Under the pieces are notes generated by a model that was not told the DNA's origin, ran no database searches, and saw nothing but the letters and a program-made list of their open reading frames with translations. Of a stretch of 64,000 nt of DNA, positions 39,301-48,574 are shown piece after piece. Position numbers and translations under genes: made by a program. Position 1 is the stretch's first letter, and the number at the start of each line of letters is the position of its first letter. The DNA is from Poteriospumella lacustris (taxonomy: Eukaryota; Sar; Chrysophyceae; Chromulinales; Dinobryaceae): the NCBI GenBank assembly GCA_008000375.1, contig SMOI01000037.1, positions 46,056 through 110,055 of the forward strand. The letters run 5' to 3'.

Positions 39301-41794
39301 GCGCGTGCGCGACCTCGTGAAGCACTTCTGCCTGCGCCTGCTGAACACGCTGCCCGTGTACGTCTACGGCGTCTCGTCGGAGCACCTGCGGCTGTTCTGC
39401 ATGGAGGCGGGCGCCAAGGACACGTTCCAGGACTTCTCGACGGGCGACATCGTCGAGCCGGTGTGGCGCGCGGTCTTCTCGATCCCGTCGGACGAGACGA
39501 TGACCGAGGAGGACTACGACGAGCACGAGGAGCGCGCGAACATGGCCGGCATCGCCGAGACGAACTCGATGGACAACAGCATGAGCAACTCGTACGGCGC
39601 GCCGCCCAGCTTCTTCGCGGGCAGCGGCCAGCCGGTCTCCGGCCTCGACGCGGCCAACAGCCGCCTGATGCACCCCTTTCTGCTCTACCCCAACGACTCG
39701 GTCTCCTCCGACGGCAGCTCGACCGACTCGGCGCCGATCGCCGCGGCCACCGCCGTCGGCGGCGGCGCCGTGGTGCTGAAGCCGCTGCTGAAGTCCGCGC
39801 GCAACGCGTCGAACAACCGCCGCCGCCCGCTGCTGGGCGGCTTCGCCACCAGCGGCGCGGCGGGCGCGTACGTGCACCCGACGGGGCAGCAGCCGGCGGC
39901 GTACTACAGCGCGACGAACAACGTGCCGCTGACGGCGCACGGCTACCAGCAGAACCAGGACGACCAGGACCACGTCGTGGGCACCGTGCACTTCATGGCG
40001 CCCGAGGTGATCAAGAAGAACTGCAAGCACGGCGCGGCCGTCGACTGGTGGGCCTGCGGCGTCACCTTCTACTACTGCCTCACGAAGAAGCACCTGTTCT
40101 CGGGCGACGACCGCGACACGGTCTTCAAGGCCATCCTCAACGACCCCATCGACATCGCCGCGAACCTGGCGCACCTCGAGGGCTCCGACCGCGACGTCGT
40201 CTCGCTCATCGAGGGCCTCGTGTGTCGCGACGTGACGCAGCGCCTGGGCTCGCGGACCATCGTCATGGTCACCACTTCGATGCCGACGGGCGCGGCGCTG
40301 GGCGACGGCGGCCACGTGAACGGCACCGTCCACTTCGAGGGCATGAGCGACGCGGACGGCACCGGCTTCACCTCGATGGCCGTGTCCACGGCCGCCTACC
40401 CGCTGCCGTCGGCCGCCGCCGCCACCACCGCCGCCGCCGGACCCGCGCCCACCTCGATGGGCGGCGGCGCGGCATCGATCGCGGCCGCGGCGACGCCGTC
40501 GATCGGTGCGTCGTCGTCGGCGGCGACGGCGGCGATCCGCAGCCAGCCGATGCTGCTGGACGGCGTGGCGCGCATCAAGAACCACGCGCTCTTCCAGGGC
40601 ATCGACTGGGACACGGTGTCCAGCTCGGACAACAACACGTACAAGCCCGGCCAGTACCCGCCGAAGAACTCGGACCCCGCCGACAAGGCGCGCTTCTACG
40701 GCGACTACGACAGCATCCCGGGCATGCACCGGTCGCAGAACTCGCACATCCGCGAGATGGAGATGCGCTCGTCGGTGTCGCTGCACCGCCACTCGCTCAA
40801 CAAGCAGCGGCTCAAGAACTCGAAGCACGCGAGCAAGAGCCTGCACCCGGCGGGCCGCAAGCAGAACAACATCGCGAGCAACCCGCAGTACTTCGCGAAG
40901 ATGAAGAAGATCCTCTCGGGCCAGGGCCCGCCGCTCGACGGACACGCGCACGCCGCCCCGCACGGCGCGAACCACCAGGGCGGCAGCGGAGGCGCCGCCG
41001 CGGCGAACGGCCACAGCGGCGGCGGCGGCGGGGGCGGCGTCAACACGGCGCGGTCGATGGCCGCGGGGTTCCTGTCGATGTTCAGCGCGGGCGGCGCGCC
41101 GACTGCTAGCGCGCTGCCCCTGGGCGGCGTGGGCGCGGCAAGCGCTCGCGACCCATCGCCGCGGGCCCTGCCGCCCGTCGAGTCCGCCGCGGGCGCGTTG
41201 GCTGCCGAGGCGGCCGCCGCCGCGCTGCCGCCGCTGATGGCCAACGGCGCCGTCGCGGGCGCCGCGGCGGACGGCGCTGCGGCTTCGGTCATCGCACCCG
41301 CCGCAGGCATCGACCTGGCGCACTCGCTGCCGGCGGACTTCGACCTGGTGCTGCACGGCGTGATCGAGGAGGAGGAGGACGCGGAGGACGACGAGGACGA
41401 CGACGGAGGTGGCCACCGCGGCGACGCGAAGGCCGCCGCTTCCGCCGCTGCCGCCGCCGCCATCGATGACGACGATGACGCCGCAGTCGCGGTCGACCTC
41501 GACGGCGGCGCGGAGGAGCCCTTTCTCGGCCTCAGCCGCAGCCACTCGCTGCACAGTCCGCTGCAGCTGTCGCCGCCGTCGTCGCAGCGGCCGCCGGTCG
41601 CCGCGCCGAAAGTGCACGACGACGATGACGCGCTCTTCGCGCACGGCGACGACGAGGAGAAGGACTCGTCGGAGATGCGCTCGTCGCACGCCTCCTCCTC
41701 CGGGTCGCTGCCCAAGACGTCGCCTGCCTCGCAGAGCCCCAAGCCGGAGCCCCGTCCGACGCCGGCGCATCGATCCGGCGACGTGTCCGCGTGA
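33390..41794 (+). CDS. Membrane protein with two cyclase-homology domains fused to an AGC-type kinase
   Basis: Two exons, 33390-38130 and 38211-41794, joining to 2774 residues. Order: six hydrophobic segments (about residues 15-215); class III cyclase-homology domain 1 (315-490, CFGDVWIGY, IYGQEIRW); Ser/Ala-rich linker; second membrane block (1036-1208); cyclase-homology domain 2 (1256-1404, GIALHVGDVYIGFNG); AGC kinase from about 1448. Kinase residues: G-loop GEGGYGMV at 1455, K1477, HRDIKPAN at 1570, DFG at 1590. The APE motif is only at 2177, so the activation segment carries an insert of about 585 residues, which includes a receiver-like fold. RLGS and IKNHALFQGIDWD close the kinase, themselves split by about 95 residues. 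The tail is Ala/Gly/Asp-rich. The single intron, GTACGT donor, lies just before DFG. Confidence 0.9.
38780..39480 (+). other. Receiver-like segment within the kinase activation-segment insert
   Basis: Residues about 1771-1835 (VTVLVIKRDAI ... VDAILIELA) resemble strands 1-3 of a response-regulator receiver. Residues about 1960-1990 (LPVYVYGVSSEH ... EAGAKDTFQDF) resemble strand 4 and the Gly-Ala-x-Asp segment before strand 5. About 125 low-complexity residues separate the halves. The usual acidic pair and phospho-acceptor Asp are not conserved, so it would be a pseudo-receiver. This is pattern recognition, not an alignment. Confidence 0.5.
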
Positions 41795-42202
41795 GTCTCG
41801 CCGCCCGCCGCCCGCTGCCCGCCACCTGTACAAAGCCCCCTCCCCCCGTTCCCTCTGTCCCTTTTCATTTGTCTCTCGTTTCGTCTCTCGTTTCGTATCT
41901 CGTTTCGTCGCTGTTCATCGCTCGTCGCGCGTCGTTCGCTTCGCCGTCGTTGTCGCTCTCTCGTGACGTCGTTATCGGCAGCTGTCGCGCGTCGAGCCGA
42001 AGCTGGCTCTGTAATTTACGCACCGATCCCACACCGCGGGGTTCGTGGCCGCCCCTGCACCGAGGACACCGCCACCGGCGGCGAGTACCGAGGGCACCCG
42101 CCACCAGGTGGGGTCCCGTACATCGTTTGTCAATGATATAGCAGTAGTATGCAGATATAGATTGCCATTGTGTACATGGTCGCCACGTCGCGGCGCTTCG
42201 CA

Positions 42203-42235
<33 letters not shown>

Positions 42236-42334
42236 AGGGTCGAGGCCTCCGCGGCGATAGAGGCGACGAGGACCGACGCGATCCACAACCAACGGGCAAA
42301 GAGGCATCGGAGGTGACAGGCTTGCTCTGACGAG
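41795..42334. other. Intergenic spacer with simple repeats
   Basis: 540 bp between two plus-strand genes. TGTACAAA (41827-41834) lies 33 nt past the kinase stop. Imperfect CTCGTTTCGT units occur at about 41875-41912, and five CGCCGT hexamers at about 42205-42235. The rest shows nothing recognisable. Confidence 0.5.
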
Positions 42335-43418
42335 ATGCGTCGCGGGTATCTGTGCGTCGTCTACGTGTCCAGCGCGAAGCCGACCGTGCTCCGCGACCTG
42401 ACGGCGGCGCTCGCTCTCTCCTCCGCTCCCAAGTCCAACGTCTCTCTGGCACATTCGTTCCGTGACGAAGCGTACAACCGCACGAGCTTCTACCTCCTTG
42501 CGAATGACGCAGCTGGACTGACCAGCCCCGCGGTGTCGCTGTGCCGCAGAGCGTTCGAGCTGTACGTGTCCCCGCCGCTGTCGACGCGTGTGCGCCCCTC
42601 TCTAACCTCTAACCTCTGACCTCTGCTGTGCAACTGACGACAGGGTGGACTTCTCGAACCATGTCGGCTCGCATCCGTCGCTGGGCGTCGTGGACCACGT
42701 GTCGTTCGTGCCGCTGGGCGAAGACGCGTGTCCGCTCAGCGCCACGCGCGCCGCTCGCGACTTCTCCGTCGCTATCAACGCCGACGAGTCCGCCGCGGTG
42801 CCCATCTATTATTACGGCCTCCTCTCCGACTCTCAGAGGCGGCTACAAGACTTACGACGTGCGCTTGGGTACTTCGACCGGCCCGCGACGGAGCCGTCGT
42901 CGGTCGGCGACGTGACGGGACGACGCGGTGCGTCGCCGGGGGCGACAGCTGCCCTGGTGCCTGATGTAGGCTCCATGGCTGCGTTCTCTGCGAGTCGCGG
43001 CGTCATGACGCTCGGCGTCGTCCCCGAGCTCGTGCGCAACCTCAACGTTCGGTTTCGCTGCGAACCCGCCGCGGCGACTGGCGATCGCGGCGCGCTCGAA
43101 GCGACGTGTCGACGAGCGCTGGCGACGGCGGTGACCCGGCGCATTCGCGTTCCCGGGCTCGTTGAGGCGCTGACTCTGCCGTATGGGTCGGTGGGTGCTG
43201 CCGACGAGGCCGTCGCGGTGGAGGTCGCCTGCAACCTGCTGCGTCCTCGACAGCACTCGGCGGAACGGGTGGAAGCCGCGGCGCGCGCGCTGTTTGAGCG
43301 CTTTCTCTCGGAGACCGACGGCGCTTCCTCGGGCAGTTGGAAGCTGACGGACATCTACACCACCGGGCCCGATGAAGACGGTCTACTCGAGCTGCTGGCC
43401 GCCAGTGAGCGCCGCTGA
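42335..43418 (+). CDS. Plant-type formiminotransferase-like protein
   Basis: Two exons, 42335-42561 and 42644-43418, joining to 333 residues. It resembles the N-terminal formiminotransferase part of FTCD and the stand-alone plant homologues, which bind folate. Landmarks: FRDEAYNRTSFYLL; HVGSHPSLGVVDHVSFVPLG; the strand-helix VPIYYYGLL; LRRALGYF; VEVACNLLRP; and a late IYTTGP. The intron was set at CT|GTACGT because the product AFELVDFSNH then aligns gap-free with the family; later GT sites give the wrong frame or insert residues. No cyclodeaminase domain follows. Active-site residues cannot be confirmed here, so activity on formimino-glutamate is uncertain. Confidence 0.84.
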
Positions 43419-44188
43419 CGACGCGTCGCCTCGCCGCGACGAGGCCTCATCGCCGCGAGAGGACGCCAGCCTCAGACCCCAATGAGGCCCCAGAGGAAGC
43501 ACCGGAGGACGCCCTAAAGAAGGCCTCAAAGGACCGGAGGAGGCCCCAGAGGAGGCCCCAGAGAAGGCCCCAAAGAGGCCCCAGAGAAGGCCCCAGAGAA
43601 GGCCCCAGAGAAGGCCCCAGAGGGGAAGCAGGCCCCGGAGAAGGCCCCAGGCCCTCGACGATGGCGATGTGGATCGCGTCCATCGCACTCACCACGGCAG
43701 CCGAGATAAGAAGAAGGCAGAGGCCGCAGTAGCAGCGTTGGCGTTGTCCGATCGTAATGAGATACTTAGAAGGGGATACGCCCCGCGTCGCGAGATCTTA
43801 CTACGTCGCTCTTAGGAGACGGTCCCACGCGTCACAAACACACAACGCACCACAACACAGCACACACAACACACAGCAAAGCACACAATACACGTGAAAA
43901 AACATCAAGAATCGACTTCGAGACGCGGCGGGCCGTCGGTCTACACATGGCGCCGCCGCGTACTCAAGAAATAAACCGCTGAAGCTGAAATGAACAGAAA
44001 AATGGCGGTCGACAGGCACCACACTGCGTGGCAGGCGTGTGACGCTGGGCGCGGCCACAGGCGCGTCGATGGTCGCTCTGGGCGACGTATACAATAATAA
44101 TCGTGGGGAATGATCCGCCAGCTCCCCTCGTGTCGAAGAGGAAGCCGCGAGAGAAATCAGGTTGGGCCGTGCGGCGGGGGCAGCGACC
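43419..44188. other. Convergent intergenic region with a minisatellite
   Basis: 770 bp between convergent genes, containing the minisatellite described separately and otherwise 3' UTR-like sequence. Open frames through the repeat read Pro/Gly/Leu-rich peptides and are not convincing. Confidence 0.5.
43531..43625. repeat. 12-bp GC-rich minisatellite
   Basis: Tandem, imperfect copies of a 12-bp unit close to AGGCCCCAGAGA, about eight in a row, with more degenerate copies on both sides (from about 43480). It lies 110 bp past the formiminotransferase-like stop. Confidence 0.85.
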
Positions 44189-45124
44189 TTAGAAGGTGAA
44201 GAAGCGGCAGGAGTATTGCTCGATGACGATGCTGCGCTTGCTGCGGTCGATTACCACGCGCGCACTGCCCTCGGCCTTCCAGCTCTGTTTGGCCGCGTCG
44301 ACGGCCGCGTGGAACTCAGCGGGCGTCGCCACGTCAACATGCGACGACAGCGTCTCGTTCACCTGGTAGACTTCCACGCCGGGCGACGAGGATGTGGGCA
44401 GATGAAGCAAATAGGAAGAGCTGGGGGACGACGCGACCGAGGTGCGAGAGGACGGTGACGGCGGACACGCCACCGTCGGCAAGTGCGACGCCATCGGCGG
44501 AGAGGAGGACAGGAGCATCCCCGTCCTCGTCGAGGGCGACGACGCCACCGGCGCCTCCGACGAAGAGAAGACGAAAATCTCCTCGCGATGGCAGTGGGAC
44601 TCCTGCGCGAAGATGATCGTGCGCTTGGACGACAACGGCGGGATCGGCGGCAGCGACGGAGCGAGGGAGGCGCCGGGCGCGTTGGGCGACGACGACAAGA
44701 TCGGCAGCGAGGAGAACGACACCGTCTTCTTTTGAATCGCAATCGGACTGCTCCCGCCGTCCTTAGACGAGGAGACGGACGACCGGTCATCGCTCAGAGA
44801 CTTGGGAGACTCAGGCGGGGGGCACGGCGCGGGCAACACCTCTTGAATGGCCACCGCGCTCTTCGAAATGCCCGTTTGCATAGCGATATCTTTTACGAGG
44901 AGCGCACGAAGCAGCCTTTGAGAGAGCAAATCGGCCGACAGTTCGTCGTTGGAGAACTGGTTCAAGGATGGCACCAGCTTCATCAGGGCGACATCGACGG
45001 GGCACGCCGATTTTCCTGCGCTTAAGACTTTGCAAAAGCCGCCCAGTTCAAGGGTTTCTTGGGCAGTCGACGTGGGCGAGCACGAAGCAGTCGATGCAGC
45101 AAGTGTAACTTGGAACAACGGCAT
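44189..45124 (-). CDS. Ser/Pro-rich protein of unknown function
   Basis: 311 residues from the ATG at 45124, single exon. Residues 1-90 look helical and ordered (LSADLLSQRLLRALLVKDIAM). Residues 90-250 are a disordered Ser/Pro-rich region with blocks such as SSPSSSYLLHLP. The last 60 residues look ordered again (HVDVATPAEFHAAVDAAKQ, then a beta-rich end VVIDRSKRSIVIEQYSC). No signal peptide or membrane segment. I do not recognise it. Composition and stable ends favour a real gene, but it could be mis-modelled at the 3' end. Confidence 0.5.
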   Translation of the reverse strand: MPLFQVTLAASTASCSPTSTAQETLELGGFCKVLSAGKSACPVDVALMKLVPSLNQFSNDELSADLLSQRLLRALLVKDIAMQTGISKSAVAIQEVLPAPCPPPESPKSLSDDRSSVSSSKDGGSSPIAIQKKTVSFSSLPILSSSPNAPGASLAPSLPPIPPLSSKRTIIFAQESHCHREEIFVFSSSEAPVASSPSTRTGMLLSSSPPMASHLPTVACPPSPSSRTSVASSPSSSYLLHLPTSSSPGVEVYQVNETLSSHVDVATPAEFHAAVDAAKQSWKAEGSARVVIDRSKRSIVIEQYSCRFFTF

Positions 45125-45622
45125 TTTTTGTTCAACAATCTGAGGAGGCGAATGTTCGACTCAAAGAAAATGAATAAACGACAACAACGACGGCGGCAGT
45201 GGCACTGCGGCGTGATCACCGGCTACATACACGTGAAAAGAGCTTGGAAGTCTTGTGTTTCCTATCGGACATTAGCGTTAGCGAGCGAAATCCGCCTCTT
45301 AGCCGGGCATCCTGCGGGTGGCCGAATCTTTCCGCGACGCGGAAATTCCTTTCGCATCTGTGAGAGAGTGTCCACTGCCAGCTCCACCCGCTGTTCCGTA
45401 GGTCGGTCACAATGTGTCCGTTTCGTTTTTGCTTCAGCAGCGGGTGACGACGACCCCTCAACGTGGCACTCCACACTGCATCGACCTGAACAAATCAAAA
45501 CAGAGGATCCCTCGTGACTCGTACAAACTGTCTCTACCGCACACCTTCCTGAGGAGATCAGAAGGCTTTAGTCGTATCTTGTTGTGGTGCAAGCGTACGG
45601 GTTGTTCACGGCTTTGAGTACG
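45125..45622. promoter_or_regulatory. Divergent promoter region, Ser-rich gene / mitochondrial carrier
   Basis: 498 bp between divergent start codons. No repeat or RNA gene seen; short open frames look random. Confidence 0.4.
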
Positions 45623-46595
45623 ATGGAGTTCGGCGTCCTTGCATTGGAGTGGCTGTCGGGAGGATCGTCCAATGCCATTGCGTCGGCTGTTTTGAACCCC
45701 ATGGATGTCGCCAAGACGAGAATGCAAACGATGTCATCCAGCGCTTCCGGTCCCCACGCCTCTCAGATCCATCTGAGCGAGGTTCTTCGCTCGATCTATC
45801 GAAGAGAGGGAATCGTGGGGGTTTGGCGACCTGGTTTGTCGGCGAGTATGGCCCGAGAGATGCTCTACAGCGGCCCACGTGCTGGCTTCTATGTTCCTAT
45901 TCGTAATCACATCAAGTCGCTGCTGGGGGAGACGGACTACGAGGACCATTTGATGGTGAAGGTCTTGTCGGCTCTGGCCACGGGGACCCTGGGCGCGGTC
46001 ATCGCCAATCCTGTGGACGTCGTCAAAATCCGAATGATGGTCGACCCGCACAGCTACAAGTCCATGCTCCACGGTGTGCGAGAGATCAGCAGAGTTGAAG
46101 GCTTCGGCGGGCTGTACAAGGGCTTGTTCCCGTCGACTTTGAGGGGTACGCACTGCGCCTGCATCGCTTTCGCTGTTCGCTCTGACCGACAGAAGCATCG
46201 CGGTGCATTCTGTAGGCGCATTTATTGCTGTAGGTGAGCTGGCCACCTACGACCATTCCAAAGTGGTTCTGAAGTCGCAGTTCAGCTTCGACGAAGGCTT
46301 CCTGCTGCACGCGGCGAGTTCGCTGATCACGGGTCTCGTGGCGACCACCGTCGCTGCGCCGTTCGATCTCCTCAAGTCCAGGTCGATGAACGATCGCTCG
46401 TCGACCCCATCGTCGGGTACACCGACCCACAAACAGGGCCTGGTGGCAATGACGCGGCAGATCATCCGCGAGGAAGGGCTCGTGGTCTTGTTCCGCGGCT
46501 GGCTGCCGGCGTATCTACGCCTCGGGCCGCACGCGATGATCTGCTTCCCCCTCTTCGAGCAGATTCGACGCCTGCTCAACTTAGAATACATTTAG
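45623..46595 (+). CDS. Mitochondrial carrier family (SLC25) protein
   Basis: Two exons, 45623-46145 and 46216-46595, joining to 300 residues, the standard length. Three repeats of about 100 residues each carry the carrier signature: NPMDVAKTRM, NPVDVVKIRM and APFDLLKSRS, each followed by an E/D-G motif region (REGIVGVWRPG, VEGFGGLYKG, EEGLVVLFRG). Six membrane helices are expected in the inner mitochondrial membrane. Overall it resembles the branch containing uncoupling proteins and dicarboxylate/oxaloacetate carriers, but the substrate cannot be fixed by eye. The intron (70 nt) has a GTACGC donor. Convergent with the RNF32-like gene, with only 47 bp between stop codons. Confidence 0.93.
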
Positions 46596-46611
46596 CGCTC
46601 TGGTTAGTTGG

Positions 46612-46621
46612 TATGTACATA
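46612..46621. terminator. Palindromic TATGTACATA shared by two convergent genes
   Basis: The 47-bp gap between the stop codons of the carrier (46595) and the RNF32-like gene (46643) contains the perfect palindrome TATGTACATA. It presents UGUACAUA on both transcripts, about 17-26 nt past one stop and 22-31 nt past the other. A dual 3'-end-processing or PUF site is inferred from position and from the same core after other genes. Confidence 0.45.
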
Positions 46622-46642
46622 GTAGACTTGCCCACGCCGCGG

Positions 46643-48139
46643 TCACAGCAGACGCTTGCTGTACTTGCTGCGGCAGACGGGGCAGTTGAGCGATCCCTGC
46701 GACGGTGGGCGACGTGTAAGACGGTCATTTGGCTGGCGGTGCGCGCATCGACGCGCACTTACCTCGTTTCGAGTGAACCTTTCGAAGTTTCCGATGCAGT
46801 GCTGGTGAAACACGTGCGAGCAGCTCAGCAGCACGCTGTGTTTCACGTTCGGCTGGAGCTTCGCCCGCGACGGCAGGTCGTGCAGGAGGGAGACGTCGGC
46901 CGACACCGGCAGCATGCAGATGGCGCAGTCGCTCTGGCCGCGGCAGAGCGCCTGCTTTTGCACCTGCGACCAGGGTGTGGACGTTTCGATGCAGAACTCC
47001 GTCCCGCTGAAGATTCGCGGCGCAGCATCGACCGCTCCGTCGTCCCCCGGGAGGGCGGGAGGCTGCAGCGAGAAGGCGGCGGAGCGCGGCGTCAGAATGC
47101 CGCCGAGGTAGTCACGCCGCTGGGGCGGCGGCTCCAGCCCAGTCGCTTCGTCGGCGTCGTGCATTGGCGGTAATCTTAGCTCTGCCCGATTCTGCTGGCG
47201 ATTGCGCAGCATATCTTCGAACAAGCGATCCAGCTGGCGGCTGTCGTCGAGGGTCCGCTCCATCGACGTCAACAGAGTGTCCACCTGCGCCGCGCGCGAC
47301 GACATGTTGTCGTCCAGCTTCGTCGCGAGCATGGTCACTTCTTGTTGGTAGAACTTGCGCTGGAGATCGCGGTTGATAGAGGATTGCCCACTCTTGTAGT
47401 GGCTGCGGAGAAGATGGCGGTACTCCTTGCGCGCCTGGTATCCGCGCCAGGCCGCCTGAATGGTTCGGCAGCAAATCTTTTGATTCGACATGGTGCCGAT
47501 GTTGGTGACCTTCTTCTGGTAATTCTTCGTCCTGTGCAGCAACAACGACGATGAGTCTCACAGCGACAAAGAGAGCAATCGGACGGAAGTTCACCTGCAG
47601 ATGGGACAGCTCAGATCGGCGTTGCGGATGAAGTTCTCGAAGGATCGAAGACAAACTTTGTGGAATATGTGGCCACAGCTCAGCAGCACCTCTTCCGTGG
47701 CCTGGAACTTCTCCATGCAGATAGGGCAACATGCATCGGGTTCCACTTTCTTCAGGATCGACTTCTCCAACAGATACCAGTCCAGCGGCTTCAAAGGGTC
47801 GAAAGTCTTCGCTGAACTGGAGGTCGCTTTGAAGGAACCCAACAGACCACGTCGAAACGCCAGAGATTCTTGTTGTCGCTGGGCCTCCAGTTCTTGCTGG
47901 CGATTGTCAGGAATATATCCGCAGCTCTCGCAGTATTCCGCGTTCATTTGTGTACTGCCACAACTGCTGCACTCCCGCGGCTTGGCCTCCGCTTCATCCG
48001 CTGGACGAGGACGACGCTTGGGACGCTGCGAGTTGGCAATACCATATTTCTTTGCCATTTCGCTTTGCAATGCCGCGGCGTCGACCGTGCTTCCCATGTT
48101 TCCACCAGGCTTAGGTCGGCGAAGCGAAGACTGTTGCAT
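46643..48139 (-). CDS. RNF32: RING-IQ-RING protein, RNF32-like E3 ubiquitin ligase
   Basis: Three exons, 47595-48139, 46763-47531 and 46643-46696, joining to 455 residues. Order: a C-x2-C ... C-x2-C zinc-ribbon-like element (C57, C60, C70, C73); RING-H2 number 1 (CPICMEKF ... CGHIFHKVC ... CPIC, residues 138-181); an IQ calmodulin-binding motif (TIQAAWRGYQARKEYR); a coiled segment; and RING-H2 number 2 (CAICMLPV ... CSHVFHQHC ... CPVC), whose final CPVC pair comes from the 54-nt last exon. Two RING fingers flanking an IQ motif is the layout of RNF32. The last intron (66 nt) is a stop-free multiple of three; retention would insert 22 residues between the ring's zinc ligands. Confidence 0.88.
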
Positions 48140-48574
48140 GGTGTCTCGTTTGACAGCGCTGAACAAAGAATTGTTGCTGTCGGAGTTAATTGTGGAGTGC
48201 AGCTGCTGTTGCTCTCTCGCCCTGCGTATTCATTATTATCTACCATCTAGCTCAATAACTTTTCGGCCAAAAGATGTTATCAGCCCATGATGACTTCGAT
48301 GTTGATGACCGAAAATTGTAACGGCTCGCTGCGTCTTGTCCGTGCCGCTTCTTCCGTCACCAGTTCCAACCAGTTCCAGGGCACTCACGAAGCGAAAGGG
48401 TTGGTAACTAGAAAACAATCTAATCGCAGGCTGAGAAGGACTGGCTTGTCGGCTGAAGACATATCCTTCGCTACATTGCCTCGAGTGTTGTGCGTGAATA
48501 TTTGGTGATTGCCGTGGAGCGTGACCACTGGAAAGCAGATAGCGGTCCAGACGACCGGAGGAATTGGCGGTGAA
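48140..48574. promoter_or_regulatory. Divergent promoter region, RNF32-like / OSCA-like gene A
   Basis: 435 bp between divergent ATGs. AT-rich around 48220-48330. No gene or repeat recognised. Confidence 0.4.

Noticed and set aside
34563-41833. Long minus-strand open frames opposite the cyclase-kinase gene
   Set aside because: Same GC3 shadow effect; the plus strand encodes intact kinase and membrane domains.
42562-42590. Later GT donors for the formiminotransferase-like intron
   Set aside because: They put the second exon out of frame or add residues to a conserved segment; CT|GTACGT gives a gap-free match and uses a donor type common in this window.
43801-44094. 97-codon minus-strand frame between the formiminotransferase-like and Ser-rich genes
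   Set aside because: Cys/Val-rich low-complexity text, poor start context and no recognisable domain; it looks like UTR.
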